Of a DNA stretch of 64,000 nt, positions 8,481 to 16,549 are shown in pieces. The stretch comes from G965197005 sp965197005 (GTDB taxonomy: Bacteria; Pseudomonadota; Gammaproteobacteria; Pseudomonadales; Oceanobacteraceae). The notes beneath the pieces were generated by a model. It was given only the letters and a program-made list of their open reading frames with translations, was not told where the DNA came from and searched no databases. The stretch covers positions 1,612,001 to 1,676,000 of the forward strand of contig OZ239982.1 in the NCBI GenBank assembly GCA_965197005.1. The letters are read 5' to 3'. A program made the translations under genes and the position numbers. Position 1 is the first letter of the stretch. The number at the start of each line of letters is the position of its first letter.

Positions 8481-9473
8481 TTAAGACGCTAAATTTAAGC
8501 GATAACGCCCTGCACTATTACCTGATAACATCGCATCTAATTGATTAGCCAACTCATCTTTACCAATTTCTTGTACCAAATCAGACAAATTCGCCAACTG
8601 CCAATCTGCGGCAATGGTATCTAAAAGATGCTGTTTGCTTGCCTGCGTGATATTCACAGAATCAATACCCAAAAGATGAATACCACGCAAGATAAACGGA
8701 AAGACACTCGCCTGAAAGTCATTACCAGCAACCATACCACAAGTACTTACTGCACCTTGCTCTAACACTTGTGGCAACACACTACCTAACATAGCACCAC
8801 CAACGGTATCAATCACACCTTGATAACTTGCTTTAGCCAAAGGTTTTGCCCCCTGCTCTAAGCACTGCTCACGGCTAATTACCGCATCTGCCCCTAAGTC
8901 TTGCAACCAACTTTGTTTTTCTGGTTTACCGCTAACGGCAACCACATTAAAACCAAGGTGTTTTAGCAACGCAATTGCCATGACCCCTACACCTCCTGTT
9001 GCACCCGTTACCAACACAGGCGCACTATTTTTCACATCAAGGTAAGGCTGTAATTTAAGCCACGACAAACCCGCCGTAAAACCCGCCGTTCCCCAAGCCA
9101 TACTATCTGACAAACTCAAATTATCTGGTTTTTTTAATACCCAAGAAGCAGGTACTCTAATTCTCTGTGCAAACCCACCTGCGGTATTCATACCCAAATC
9201 AAAGCCAAAACAAATCACTTCCTGTCCCACTTGCCAATCAGCAACAGCAGACTCTACAACAACCCCAGCAGCATCAATTCCTGGTGTATGTGGAAAATTG
9301 CGAGTCACCCCTTTATTGCCCATATAAGATAGCGCATCTTTATAATTTAGTGAGGAATACTTAACCTCTATTAAAACATCGCCCTCAGGTAAGCTATCAG
9401 TAGACATAGATTGCCAACCACTTTGCATAACCTGTTCTTCTTTATTTACTCTAAATGCGGCAAATTCGCTCAT
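8481..9473 (-). CDS. acuI: acrylyl-CoA reductase (AcuI/YhdH family MDR oxidoreductase)
   Basis: A 330-residue zinc-free medium-chain reductase. The N-terminal catalytic fold has SLNYKDALSYMG and FPHTPGIDAAG, characteristic of the YhdH/AcuI group. The NADPH-binding motif is GATGGVG at 157-163. The C-terminal end is SGNSAGRYRLNL, as in the family. Known members reduce acryloyl-CoA to propionyl-CoA (DMSP or 3-hydroxypropionate metabolism, or detoxification). No other DMSP gene is nearby, so a detoxifying role is as likely. It starts 4 nt after the sohB stop, indicating a sohB-acuI operon. Confidence 0.88.
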   Translation of the reverse strand: MSEFAAFRVNKEEQVMQSGWQSMSTDSLPEGDVLIEVKYSSLNYKDALSYMGNKGVTRNFPHTPGIDAAGVVVESAVADWQVGQEVICFGFDLGMNTAGGFAQRIRVPASWVLKKPDNLSLSDSMAWGTAGFTAGLSWLKLQPYLDVKNSAPVLVTGATGGVGVMAIALLKHLGFNVVAVSGKPEKQSWLQDLGADAVISREQCLEQGAKPLAKASYQGVIDTVGGAMLGSVLPQVLEQGAVSTCGMVAGNDFQASVFPFILRGIHLLGIDSVNITQASKQHLLDTIAADWQLANLSDLVQEIGKDELANQLDAMLSGNSAGRYRLNLAS

Positions 9474-9477
9474 ATTA

Positions 9478-10542
9478 TTACCCTTTTGTTGTTATTTTTT
9501 GTTGCATACGGGTGAGCACTCTAAGTAAGGCTTTTTCTAGCCCTAGCTGTAAAGAAAGCCCTATACGCTCTTGTAAACTTTGCTTATGTTTGTAATTGAC
9601 CTTATAAACTTCGGCTTGCTCACAAGCCTGCACCAAATAATCATCACTGGTGCCAATTTCATCAATCAATTTATTTTCTAGTGCCTGCTGACCATACCAT
9701 ATATCGCCATTGGCAACACTATCTATATCGATACGTGGTCGCTGTTGTTTAACATGCTGCTTAAATAGTTCATGAGTTTCTTCTAAATCTTCTTGAAACT
9801 TATCCTTAGCCTTAGCAGAGTTATAACCTAACATTGTGACCGTACGCTTATACTCTCCAGCGGTAAATAGCTCATAATCAACATCTAGTTTTTTTAATAC
9901 TCGATTAAAATTAGGTAATTGAGCAACCACCCCAATAGAACCAATAATGGCATAGGGTGCAGCAATAATACGATTACCCAAACATGCCATCATATAACCA
10001 CCACTAGCAGCAACCTTATCAACACAAATTGTTAAGGTTAAACCCTTATCACGAATGCGCTTAAGTTGAGATGCCGCCAAACCATAGGCATGAACCATAC
10101 CACCAGGGCTTTCAAGGCGTACAACCACCTCATCTTCTTTATTTGCAGTTGTCAAAATTGCAGTAATCTCTTGGCTTAAATTGGCAACTTCACTGGCCTC
10201 TACATCACCATCAAAATCCAATACAAATACACGCTTACGCTTGCTTTTATCTTCTAAACCATCTTTGAGGCGTTTTTTATGGGCTTTTTGCTCCGCCTTT
10301 TGCGTTTTCTTTTTATCTTTGTCTAGGAGTTTTTGCTCTTCTTTATCTAACAAAGCATGCTGCATTACTTCCTTATGCTCATCTAACTCATCATTAAGTT
10401 TATCTATTTCAATATGCCCATCATGGGTTTGTTTTTTAGATTTACTCGCAACCGCTATTAACCCGCCTACCAATATTAAAATTGCCACAACCAAAGTCAC
10501 TGCTTTAAGTAAAAACAGCCCATATTCATAAATAAAGTCCAC
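9478..10542 (-). CDS. sohB: SohB family inner-membrane S49 serine protease
   Basis: A 354-residue protein close to the length of E. coli SohB. It has an N-terminal membrane anchor (about 8-32), then a long Lys/Glu/Asp-rich cytosolic or linker coil (about 40-100). The S49 protease domain follows, with the nucleophile Ser180 in AASGGYMMAC and the expected Lys in EYKRTVTMLG. The family contributes to envelope quality control. It is the first gene of a sohB-acuI pair and is divergent from the SCP2 gene over 180 nt. Confidence 0.88.
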   Translation of the reverse strand: MDFIYEYGLFLLKAVTLVVAILILVGGLIAVASKSKKQTHDGHIEIDKLNDELDEHKEVMQHALLDKEEQKLLDKDKKKTQKAEQKAHKKRLKDGLEDKSKRKRVFVLDFDGDVEASEVANLSQEITAILTTANKEDEVVVRLESPGGMVHAYGLAASQLKRIRDKGLTLTICVDKVAASGGYMMACLGNRIIAAPYAIIGSIGVVAQLPNFNRVLKKLDVDYELFTAGEYKRTVTMLGYNSAKAKDKFQEDLEETHELFKQHVKQQRPRIDIDSVANGDIWYGQQALENKLIDEIGTSDDYLVQACEQAEVYKVNYKHKQSLQERIGLSLQLGLEKALLRVLTRMQQKITTKG

Positions 10543-10638
10543 TTGTTTTCCTTATATTTTTTCAATTAAGTGCATAAGAATAACCGAAACTGCCTAAGGT
10601 ACAAACCTTTAATGCAAAGAACTTACATACTGTTTTTA

Positions 10639-10667
10639 TTGACAGCAACAAATGCAAGCCATAAAGT
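10639..10667 (+). promoter_or_regulatory. sigma-70-like promoter of the SCP2 gene
   Basis: A perfect TTGACA (10639-10644), a 17-nt spacer and TAAAGT (10662-10667), 64 nt upstream of the SCP2 ATG. Read by eye, this is one of the best matches in the window. Confidence 0.6.
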
Positions 10668-10677
10668 AACAAAACTC

Positions 10678-10697
10678 AGTGCAAAGATGCACTTTTT
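10678..10697 (+). promoter_or_regulatory. terminator-like hairpin in the SCP2 leader (possible attenuator)
   Basis: Arms AGTGCA/TGCACT with an AAGA loop, followed directly by a T run, lie between the promoter at 10639-10667 and the ATG at 10731. An intrinsic-terminator shape in a 5' leader would fit attenuation, but the stem is only 6 bp. Confidence 0.4.
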
Positions 10698-10730
10698 TAT
10701 TTTCATTTTTATTTTATTAGAGGATTGATT

Positions 10731-11045
10731 ATGTCAGATGCAGCACAAATTATTGCCCAAATGAACAGCAAATTTAATGCCGAAGCCGCCCAAGGAATGA
10801 ATAAAGTATTCCAATTTAATATTGAAGATGGCGACACACACCACCTAATTATTAATGACGGCACTTGCGATATTCAAGCAGGTGAACACGCCAACCCAGA
10901 TACCACACTGATTATGAACACTGAAACCTTTAAAGGCATTGCCACAGGTGAAACCGACGGTATGCAAGCGTTTATGTCAGGTCAACTTAAAGTAGAAGGC
11001 GACATGATGTTAGCAACCAAATTAGGCGAACTGTTCCCTGCCTAA
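10731..11045 (+). CDS. SCP2 sterol-binding-like domain protein
   Basis: A 104-residue single-domain SCP2 protein. The domain covers nearly the full length: FQFNIEDGDTHHLIINDG, then DTTLIMNTETFKGIATGETDGMQ and the closing MLATKLGELF. Such domains form a hydrophobic pocket for lipids or acyl chains; stand-alone bacterial copies have no firm function. I chose ATG 10731, which has an AGAGGA ribosome site, over a TTG two codons upstream. There is no signal peptide, so it is cytosolic. An inverted repeat follows the stop. Confidence 0.85.
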   Translation: MSDAAQIIAQMNSKFNAEAAQGMNKVFQFNIEDGDTHHLIINDGTCDIQAGEHANPDTTLIMNTETFKGIATGETDGMQAFMSGQLKVEGDMMLATKLGELFPA

Positions 11046-11054
11046 TCACAACAC

Positions 11055-11082
11055 TGATGAGGCAATGTTAATTGCCTCATCA
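11055..11082. terminator. hairpin between convergent genes
   Basis: An 11-bp stem, TGATGAGGCAA / TTGCCTCATCA, with a short loop, directly after the SCP2 stop and before the stop of the convergent gene at 11098. No long U-tract follows, so termination strength is uncertain. Confidence 0.55.
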
Positions 11083-11097
11083 ACTTTAGCCTTTGAG

Positions 11098-11730
11098 CTA
11101 CCAATTTGTATCTATTGCCTGTTTTGCCTGTATATTATTCGCCTTAACCGACACCCCCCTAGCACCCAATTTCACCAAATAATGAGCGCCATCGGCCAGT
11201 GGCATAAATACAGACCCACCATAATTTGCATGCAACCAAGTTTGATAAAACTGAGCCAGACGCCATAAATCCATACCAGAGGACGTATTCAGCGCATATA
11301 CGCTGCGTTTTTGACTACGCTCAAGCTCAATATCTGCATAACGCCCTGACAATCTATCCAAGCGATATAAAGGCTGCTTTCCCAAAGTTAAAAGCGGCCC
11401 CCTCCAGGTTAAAAGGCGCACATCTAACTGCCATTGATCGCCTAACAAATGCCACTGGCTTAACTTACCATCAACAGGTTTTAAACTTAAAAGAAAATAA
11501 CGCTCATCAAGTTTTTTAACCCAGACCTCAGCGATGGTATCCTCTTTTAAAGCCTGTTTATAGCTCCATAAATCCCACATAAAAAGCCCCACAAAAACCA
11601 CCGCAGCCAAAACACCACCACTCAATAGCACTTTTAAAAAACCACTTTTAGCCGCTTTAGCAAACAACCATATCAATACAAGCACCGCCAAAAGTAGCAA
11701 CAAAACAAAACTTAATACAGTTTGCAACAT
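11098..11730 (-). CDS. hypothetical membrane-anchored protein
   Basis: A 210-residue protein with two hydrophobic helices at the N-terminus (about 5-25 and 33-53). A globular part of about 150 residues follows, rich in Trp, Arg and Leu (WQLDVRLLTWRGP, LYRLDRLSGRYADIE, and near the end GGSVFMPLADGAHYLVKLGARG). Similar proteins are found next to SohB/SCP2 genes in gammaproteobacteria in my memory, but I know no established function. It is convergent with the SCP2 gene. Confidence 0.6.
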   Translation of the reverse strand: MLQTVLSFVLLLLLAVLVLIWLFAKAAKSGFLKVLLSGGVLAAVVFVGLFMWDLWSYKQALKEDTIAEVWVKKLDERYFLLSLKPVDGKLSQWHLLGDQWQLDVRLLTWRGPLLTLGKQPLYRLDRLSGRYADIELERSQKRSVYALNTSSGMDLWRLAQFYQTWLHANYGGSVFMPLADGAHYLVKLGARGVSVKANNIQAKQAIDTNW

Positions 11731-11812
11731 ATCTACCTCTTATTTTTCAGATTAACATCTAAAATAGCATTTTTTATTTTACTGCTTTAAACTAAAATTA
11801 ATACCTTTAAAC

Positions 11813-11852
11813 AGCTAAAAGCAGATTTGTTTTCTATAATCTACTTTTAGCT
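11813..11852 (+). promoter_or_regulatory. long leader hairpin upstream of nhaB
   Basis: Fifteen-nt arms with a single mismatch (AGCTAAAAGCAGATT at 11813-11827; AATCTACTTTTAGCT at 11838-11852) and a 10-nt loop, about 75 nt before the nhaB ATG. It could be a leader structure that regulates nhaB, or a dimeric binding site. Confidence 0.45.
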
Positions 11853-11927
11853 TTAAGTTTTACTTCACAATAGCCTAAACTTAATCCAAAATTAGCAAAC
11901 GCATTTATTTAACTAATAGAGAGAATC

Positions 11928-13460
11928 ATGAACGCCCTTACTAACCATGTTTTTTTTACTAACTTTTTAGGTCATGCACCTAAACACTATAAACTAACCA
12001 TTATTGGCTTTTTAATTTTAAACCCAATCATACTGCAATTATTTGGTCCACACATAACCGCATGGATAATCATTGCCGAATTTATCTACACCCTAGCGAT
12101 GGCATTAAAATGCTATCCGTTACAACCTGGCGGTTTGATTGCCATTGAAGCCATTATTTTAAAACTGACTTCCGCAGAAATCGTTTATCAAGAAGCGGTT
12201 ACCAACTTCCCTGTTATTCTGCTTTTAATGTTTATGGTAGCAGGCATTTATTTTATGAAAGACCTGTTGTTATACCTATTTACCAAGTTACTATTAAACA
12301 TTCGCTCTAAAACCTTTTTATCCTTACTATTTTGCTTTGTTGCCGCATTTTTATCTGCATTTTTAGATGCCCTAACAGTAACAGCCGTATTAATTAGTGT
12401 TGCCGTTGGTTTTTATACCGTTTATCACAAAGTGGCCTCAGGCATAAAAGTAACCGAACATGATGAACATGCAGAACATCATAACATTAGTAATGATGAA
12501 CAGATTAAACCAGAACATGAATCAGACCTAGAGCAGTTTCGTAGCTTCTTGCGTAGCCTACTTATGCATGGCGCAGTCGGCACCGCATTAGGTGGCGTTA
12601 TGACCATTGTAGGCGAACCACAAAATCTATTAATTGCCAAAACAGCAGGCTGGGACTTTATGGCATTTTTAGTTCTAATGTCACCTATTACCGTCCCTGT
12701 TTTAATTGCAGGCTTAATTACCTGTGTATTATTAGAGAAAACCAAAATTTTCAGCTATGGTACGCAAATTCCGCAAGATGTGCTTAAAACACTACGCGAC
12801 TTTAACCAAGACCAACAAAAACACCTCACCCCTGCAGTAGTTACAAAGCTCATTGTACAAGGAGCAGTTGCCATATTCTTAATTATTGGTCTGGCACTAC
12901 ATATTGCTGAAGTAGGTTTAATTGGCTTAGCCGTTATTGTATTACTAACAGCCTTTAATGGTGTTATTGAAGAACACCAACTAGGAAAAGCCTTTGAAGA
13001 AGCACTCCCCTTTACCGCCTTATTAGTGGTGTTTTTTGCGATTGTAGGTGTAATTCATAGCCAACATCTATTTACCCCCATTATCGACTGGATTTTAAAC
13101 CCAGATAATGTATCACAGAAATATCAGTCCTCAATTTTCTTTATTGCCAATGGTGTACTTTCTATGATTAGCGACAATGTTTTTGTTGCCACTGTTTATG
13201 TAAACGAAATCAAAAATGCTCTAGCCATAGGTGAAATTACCCGCTATCAATTTGACCACTTAGCCGTCGCCATTAATACTGGCACCAACTTACCCAGTGT
13301 TGCCACACCAAACGGACAAGCGGCATTTTTATTCTTACTCACTTCCGCCATCGCACCTTTAATTAAACTTTCCTATGGGCGCATGGTGTATATGGCATTA
13401 CCATATACCATTGTCATGACCTCCGTTGGTTTGGTCTGTGTTTACTTTTTTGATATATAA
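11928..13460 (+). CDS. nhaB: Na+/H+ antiporter NhaB
   Basis: A 510-residue inner-membrane antiporter matching NhaB over its full length. It begins with the family signature LTNHVFFTNFLGHAPKHYK. It has about 12 hydrophobic segments, a His/Glu-rich cytoplasmic loop near residues 165-200, and the conserved AFLDALTVTAVLISV, GGVMTIVGEPQNLLI and LPSVATPNGQAAFLFLLTS stretches. It exchanges cytoplasmic Na+ for H+, consistent with the Na+-NQR genes in this window. It has a good RBS (AGAGAG) and an AT-rich 197-nt upstream region containing a hairpin. A heptamer repeat array starts immediately after its stop. Confidence 0.95.
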   Translation: MNALTNHVFFTNFLGHAPKHYKLTIIGFLILNPIILQLFGPHITAWIIIAEFIYTLAMALKCYPLQPGGLIAIEAIILKLTSAEIVYQEAVTNFPVILLLMFMVAGIYFMKDLLLYLFTKLLLNIRSKTFLSLLFCFVAAFLSAFLDALTVTAVLISVAVGFYTVYHKVASGIKVTEHDEHAEHHNISNDEQIKPEHESDLEQFRSFLRSLLMHGAVGTALGGVMTIVGEPQNLLIAKTAGWDFMAFLVLMSPITVPVLIAGLITCVLLEKTKIFSYGTQIPQDVLKTLRDFNQDQQKHLTPAVVTKLIVQGAVAIFLIIGLALHIAEVGLIGLAVIVLLTAFNGVIEEHQLGKAFEEALPFTALLVVFFAIVGVIHSQHLFTPIIDWILNPDNVSQKYQSSIFFIANGVLSMISDNVFVATVYVNEIKNALAIGEITRYQFDHLAVAINTGTNLPSVATPNGQAAFLFLLTSAIAPLIKLSYGRMVYMALPYTIVMTSVGLVCVYFFDI

Positions 13461-13587
<127 letters not shown>

Positions 13588-13623
13588 CTCTGTCCTCGGT
13601 CTTCTACCCTCTGCCCTCAGAAA

Positions 13624-13655
13624 ACCATGCTCCGCATGGTGCTGGGTAAAACCCC
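13624..13655. repeat. palindromic element, copy 1 (CCATGC-TCC-GCATGG core)
   Basis: The core CCATGCTCCGCATGG is followed by TGCTGGGTAAAAC. Two further copies lie at 30029-30065 and 30286-30322, one on each side of the second heptamer array. Combining the copies gives a long imperfect palindrome running from GTTTTACCCAGC to GCTGGGTAAAAC. A CCTGA-rich stretch follows at 13652-13674. Confidence 0.8.
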
Positions 13656-13673
13656 TGAACCCTGAACCCCTGC

Positions 13674-13789
13674 CTCCCATTTAAACTCGGTAATATTACG
13701 TGCTTGCTCGTCAAAATTAATGCCCACTAAATAAATATTACTACCCTCGTTTAAATAGCGGTGGTGGTATTGATTGGCTTTGATTTATG
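13674..13789 (-). pseudogene. 3'-end remnant of an AAA-like/PD-(D/E)XK gene
   Basis: About 115 nt match the 3' end of the full gene at 28401-29936 with few differences. The fragment contains the region encoding IYLVGINFDEQARNIT. It has no 5' part and its reading frame runs into flanking sequence. It adjoins palindromic copy 1 and the CCTGA-rich stretch. It is probably the relic of a deleted or partly moved copy. Nothing else coding is seen in 13790-13951. Confidence 0.8.
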
Positions 13790-13834
13790 GGAGTAAGTAC
13801 ACATATAGCAATGATGGCAGGGAGTTACCGTCTC

Positions 13835-13867
13835 AAAAAAAAGCGGCAAGTGCTCACTTACCGCTTT
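13835..13867 (-). terminator. intrinsic terminator of the lipoprotein gene cluster
   Basis: Read on the minus strand: AAAGCGGTAAGTGAGC and its partner GCACTTGCCGC form a long stem, followed by eight T. It sits 85 nt after the stop of the 824-residue RCC1 lipoprotein, the last gene of the minus-strand lipoprotein series. Confidence 0.88.
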
Positions 13868-13951
13868 AGGTTTAAAATTGAATGCGTTGCTTTTAGTCAT
13901 TAGCCACCTACTACAAACGCAGCTAAAGCGCTTTGCAACAACATCAAAGTA

Positions 13952-16426
13952 TTAGGGAACAAGATTATTAACAGCTACCCCCCACGGCACAACTAAAGAG
14001 CCCTGCAACAATAGGGTTTGATTAGCACCAGCTGATATATCATCAACCTTACCATTAACCTGCATGGTAACGGGCACTTTGCGGTCGGTTGTACTGCCAT
14101 CGCCTAATTGTCCAGACGAGTTAGAACCCCAGCATTTCACGCTGTTATCTTTTAATAGCGCACAGCTATGCTCAACACCTGCAATCAGCTTGCGTGCAGT
14201 GCTAATACCGCTTACCTCAACAGGGAAAGCGGAAGTGGCATGGCTATTGTTACCTAACACGCCTGCTGCACCGTCACCCCAGCATTTAATGCTGCCGTCA
14301 CCTAATAGGGCACAAGCATACTCAGCCCCCAATGCGATTTGAGTCACGTTGCTTAATACGCCTGCTCCACCTACTCCTTTTACAGTAACAGGTGCTTTAC
14401 TACAGGCTACACTAGAACAGAAATCTGGTGTGTCAGCAATTGCAACACCCAGCTGCCCCTTATTATTAGCACCCCAGCATTTAACGGTTTTGTCCTTTAA
14501 TAGGGCGCAACTATGCCTAGAGCTTGTGGCAACTTGCGTTACATTGCTTAAATTTTTAACTGCTTTAGGCTCTAAAGCGGTTGTGGTTGTGCCATCACCC
14601 ACCTGAGCGTATTCGTTATCTCCCCAACATTTTACGCTACCGCCCTCTAATAAGGCGCAGCCATTTCTGTCGGCTACAGACAGTTGTGTGGCATTACTAA
14701 TGCCTTTTACAACAACGGGTGCGAGTGAGACCTTATTATTACCATCGCCTAACTCGCCTTTATAGGTTGAGTCTCCTCCCCAGCATTTGATGGTTTTATC
14801 CGCTAATAGAGTACAGGTGTGATCACGACCCACTGCCACTTCTTTGGCATTCGTAATATTTTGGGCTTTAACCGCCGCATCAATACTAACAGGTGTTGTA
14901 GATGTACTGCCTGTACCTAATTGCCCTCTATCATTCTCACCCCAGCATTTAACACTGCTATCCATAAGTATGCTGCAGTGATGACCCGCACCTGCGGCTA
15001 CTTGCTTAGCGTTATGCATATTACGGGCAGCAAGTGGCTCGTTACTGGCAACAATAGGCTTAGGGACTTTAGAGCTAGCTAGCCGGCCGTTACCTAACTG
15101 TTTATTCGAGTTGCTACCCCAGCAGTGCGTGGGTTTATCACTAAAGGTGGCGCAAGTATGCTCTTTTGCCGCCACAATGCTAGTTACATTAGCTAAAAGC
15201 CCGCTACCATTTGGGCTGACCACATCAACAGGGCTTGTCACTTGAGCCGTGTTATTATCACCTAGCTTACCATTTGCATTATTACCCCAGCATTTGGCTT
15301 TGCCATTACTTAAGGTGGCACAGGTATGAAACTGACCGGCACTAATGGAAGCCACATTGCTAATGCTTGATACTAACGTGGGGGTTTGTCTGTCTGCTGA
15401 TGGACCATAACCCAGTTGCCCTGAAGTACCCCTACCCCAGCATTGAGCGGTATTATTGGTTAATACGGCACAGGTATGCTCATGGCCCGCACTGATGGCT
15501 TTTGCCGTTAATCCAGTAGTCACAACAGGCACCTTGCGGCTTGTAGTGCTGTTATCACCCAGTTGTCCTTTATTGTTTAACCCCCAGCATTGAACGCTGT
15601 TATCGGTTAGTATGGCACAAGTATGAGCCCCGCCTGCGGTAATCTCTTTAGCATTGGTTATGCTAGAAACCGCATCGGGGAATTTAGTACTGGCTGTTGA
15701 ATTATTACCCAGTTGACCGCTAGAATTGAGCCCCCAACATTGAACTGTACCACCATCAATTAAGGCACAGGCATGTGACCAACCCAAAGCCAGTTTAATG
15801 ACATTACTTAGCTTACCAGTACCAAAGCTGTTTTTAACAAAAGCAGGGGTATTTCTGGCTGTGTTGGTGTTATCACCTAACTGCCCTTTGCCATTTTCAC
15901 CCCAGCATTTTACGGTTTTATCTGTTAGTAAAGCACAGTAAAAACCGTAACCTAGCCCAATGTCTGTTACATCAGTTAAGCCGCTAACAGGCTTGGGGGC
16001 ATCACCAAACCCATAACCCCAGCATTCCACGGTTTTATTAGGTAGCAAACCACAGCTGGCGTTAGAACCAGAACCTGATGCGATTTTGGTGTAATAATCT
16101 TTAAAGGTCACAGTCTGTGTGCTTTGACCCAGTTTTATGCTTTTAGCACCCGCACTACCAGCAGGCAGGGTTACCTTAATAAAGGTATCAGTTTGCTCGC
16201 TGGGGGTTAGGTTTTGTGGCCCAAAACCAACGGTTACGTCTTTTAAGCGTTTGCCAGAAATTCGCACCTCACCGCCAGTTTTAAACAAGGTTTGCGGTGT
16301 AACAATACTCACATCTGGGTTAGGTGTATCATTACCGCCACCGCCACCACTACAGGCAGCAAGTGCGGTTAAGCTTAGAGTTAATAGCAAAGATTTTGCC
16401 GTTTTTTGCTGTTGTGATTTAAACAT
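13952..16426 (-). CDS. large lipoprotein with 13 RCC1-type repeats (copy A)
   Basis: An 824-residue predicted lipoprotein. The signal peptide ends in the lipobox LAAC (Cys25), followed by a Gly-rich linker. An IPT/TIG-like domain covers about 40-115 (LFKTGGEVRISGKRLKD). Then come 13 RCC1-type repeats of about 54 residues, each closing on CWG and most with GQLG. Most repeats have a cysteine pair spaced about 11 residues (CAxLxxxxVxCWG), so one disulfide per blade is plausible outside the cytoplasm. RCC1 repeats form seven-bladed propellers; 13 suggests about two. The function is unknown, and surface binding is inferred. It is the paralogue of the next gene; the two share signal peptide and leader. 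Confidence 0.85.
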   Translation of the reverse strand: MFKSQQQKTAKSLLLTLSLTALAACSGGGGGNDTPNPDVSIVTPQTLFKTGGEVRISGKRLKDVTVGFGPQNLTPSEQTDTFIKVTLPAGSAGAKSIKLGQSTQTVTFKDYYTKIASGSGSNASCGLLPNKTVECWGYGFGDAPKPVSGLTDVTDIGLGYGFYCALLTDKTVKCWGENGKGQLGDNTNTARNTPAFVKNSFGTGKLSNVIKLALGWSHACALIDGGTVQCWGLNSSGQLGNNSTASTKFPDAVSSITNAKEITAGGAHTCAILTDNSVQCWGLNNKGQLGDNSTTSRKVPVVTTGLTAKAISAGHEHTCAVLTNNTAQCWGRGTSGQLGYGPSADRQTPTLVSSISNVASISAGQFHTCATLSNGKAKCWGNNANGKLGDNNTAQVTSPVDVVSPNGSGLLANVTSIVAAKEHTCATFSDKPTHCWGSNSNKQLGNGRLASSKVPKPIVASNEPLAARNMHNAKQVAAGAGHHCSILMDSSVKCWGENDRGQLGTGSTSTTPVSIDAAVKAQNITNAKEVAVGRDHTCTLLADKTIKCWGGDSTYKGELGDGNNKVSLAPVVVKGISNATQLSVADRNGCALLEGGSVKCWGDNEYAQVGDGTTTTALEPKAVKNLSNVTQVATSSRHSCALLKDKTVKCWGANNKGQLGVAIADTPDFCSSVACSKAPVTVKGVGGAGVLSNVTQIALGAEYACALLGDGSIKCWGDGAAGVLGNNSHATSAFPVEVSGISTARKLIAGVEHSCALLKDNSVKCWGSNSSGQLGDGSTTDRKVPVTMQVNGKVDDISAGANQTLLLQGSLVVPWGVAVNNLVP

Positions 16427-16510
16427 AATAGTTACCTTTTAGGTTGTTTAAGTGATTTAAGTCTTGTAAAAAAGAGAACCTACCCATCAGGTGCAATGCA
16501 CCTGATAAGC
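16427..16510 (-). promoter_or_regulatory. leader shared by both RCC1-lipoprotein genes, with palindrome
   Basis: The 5' flank of copy A contains the RBS AAGGTAAC and the palindrome ATCAGGTGCA/TGCACCTGAT (16487-16507). The corresponding flank of copy B (19049-19120) matches along most of its length, but its palindrome is degraded. The duplicated unit therefore includes the leader. Confidence 0.6.
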
Positions 16511-16549
16511 GGTATGTTATTTGAACCATGGGTTGCATAAGAAGATGAA

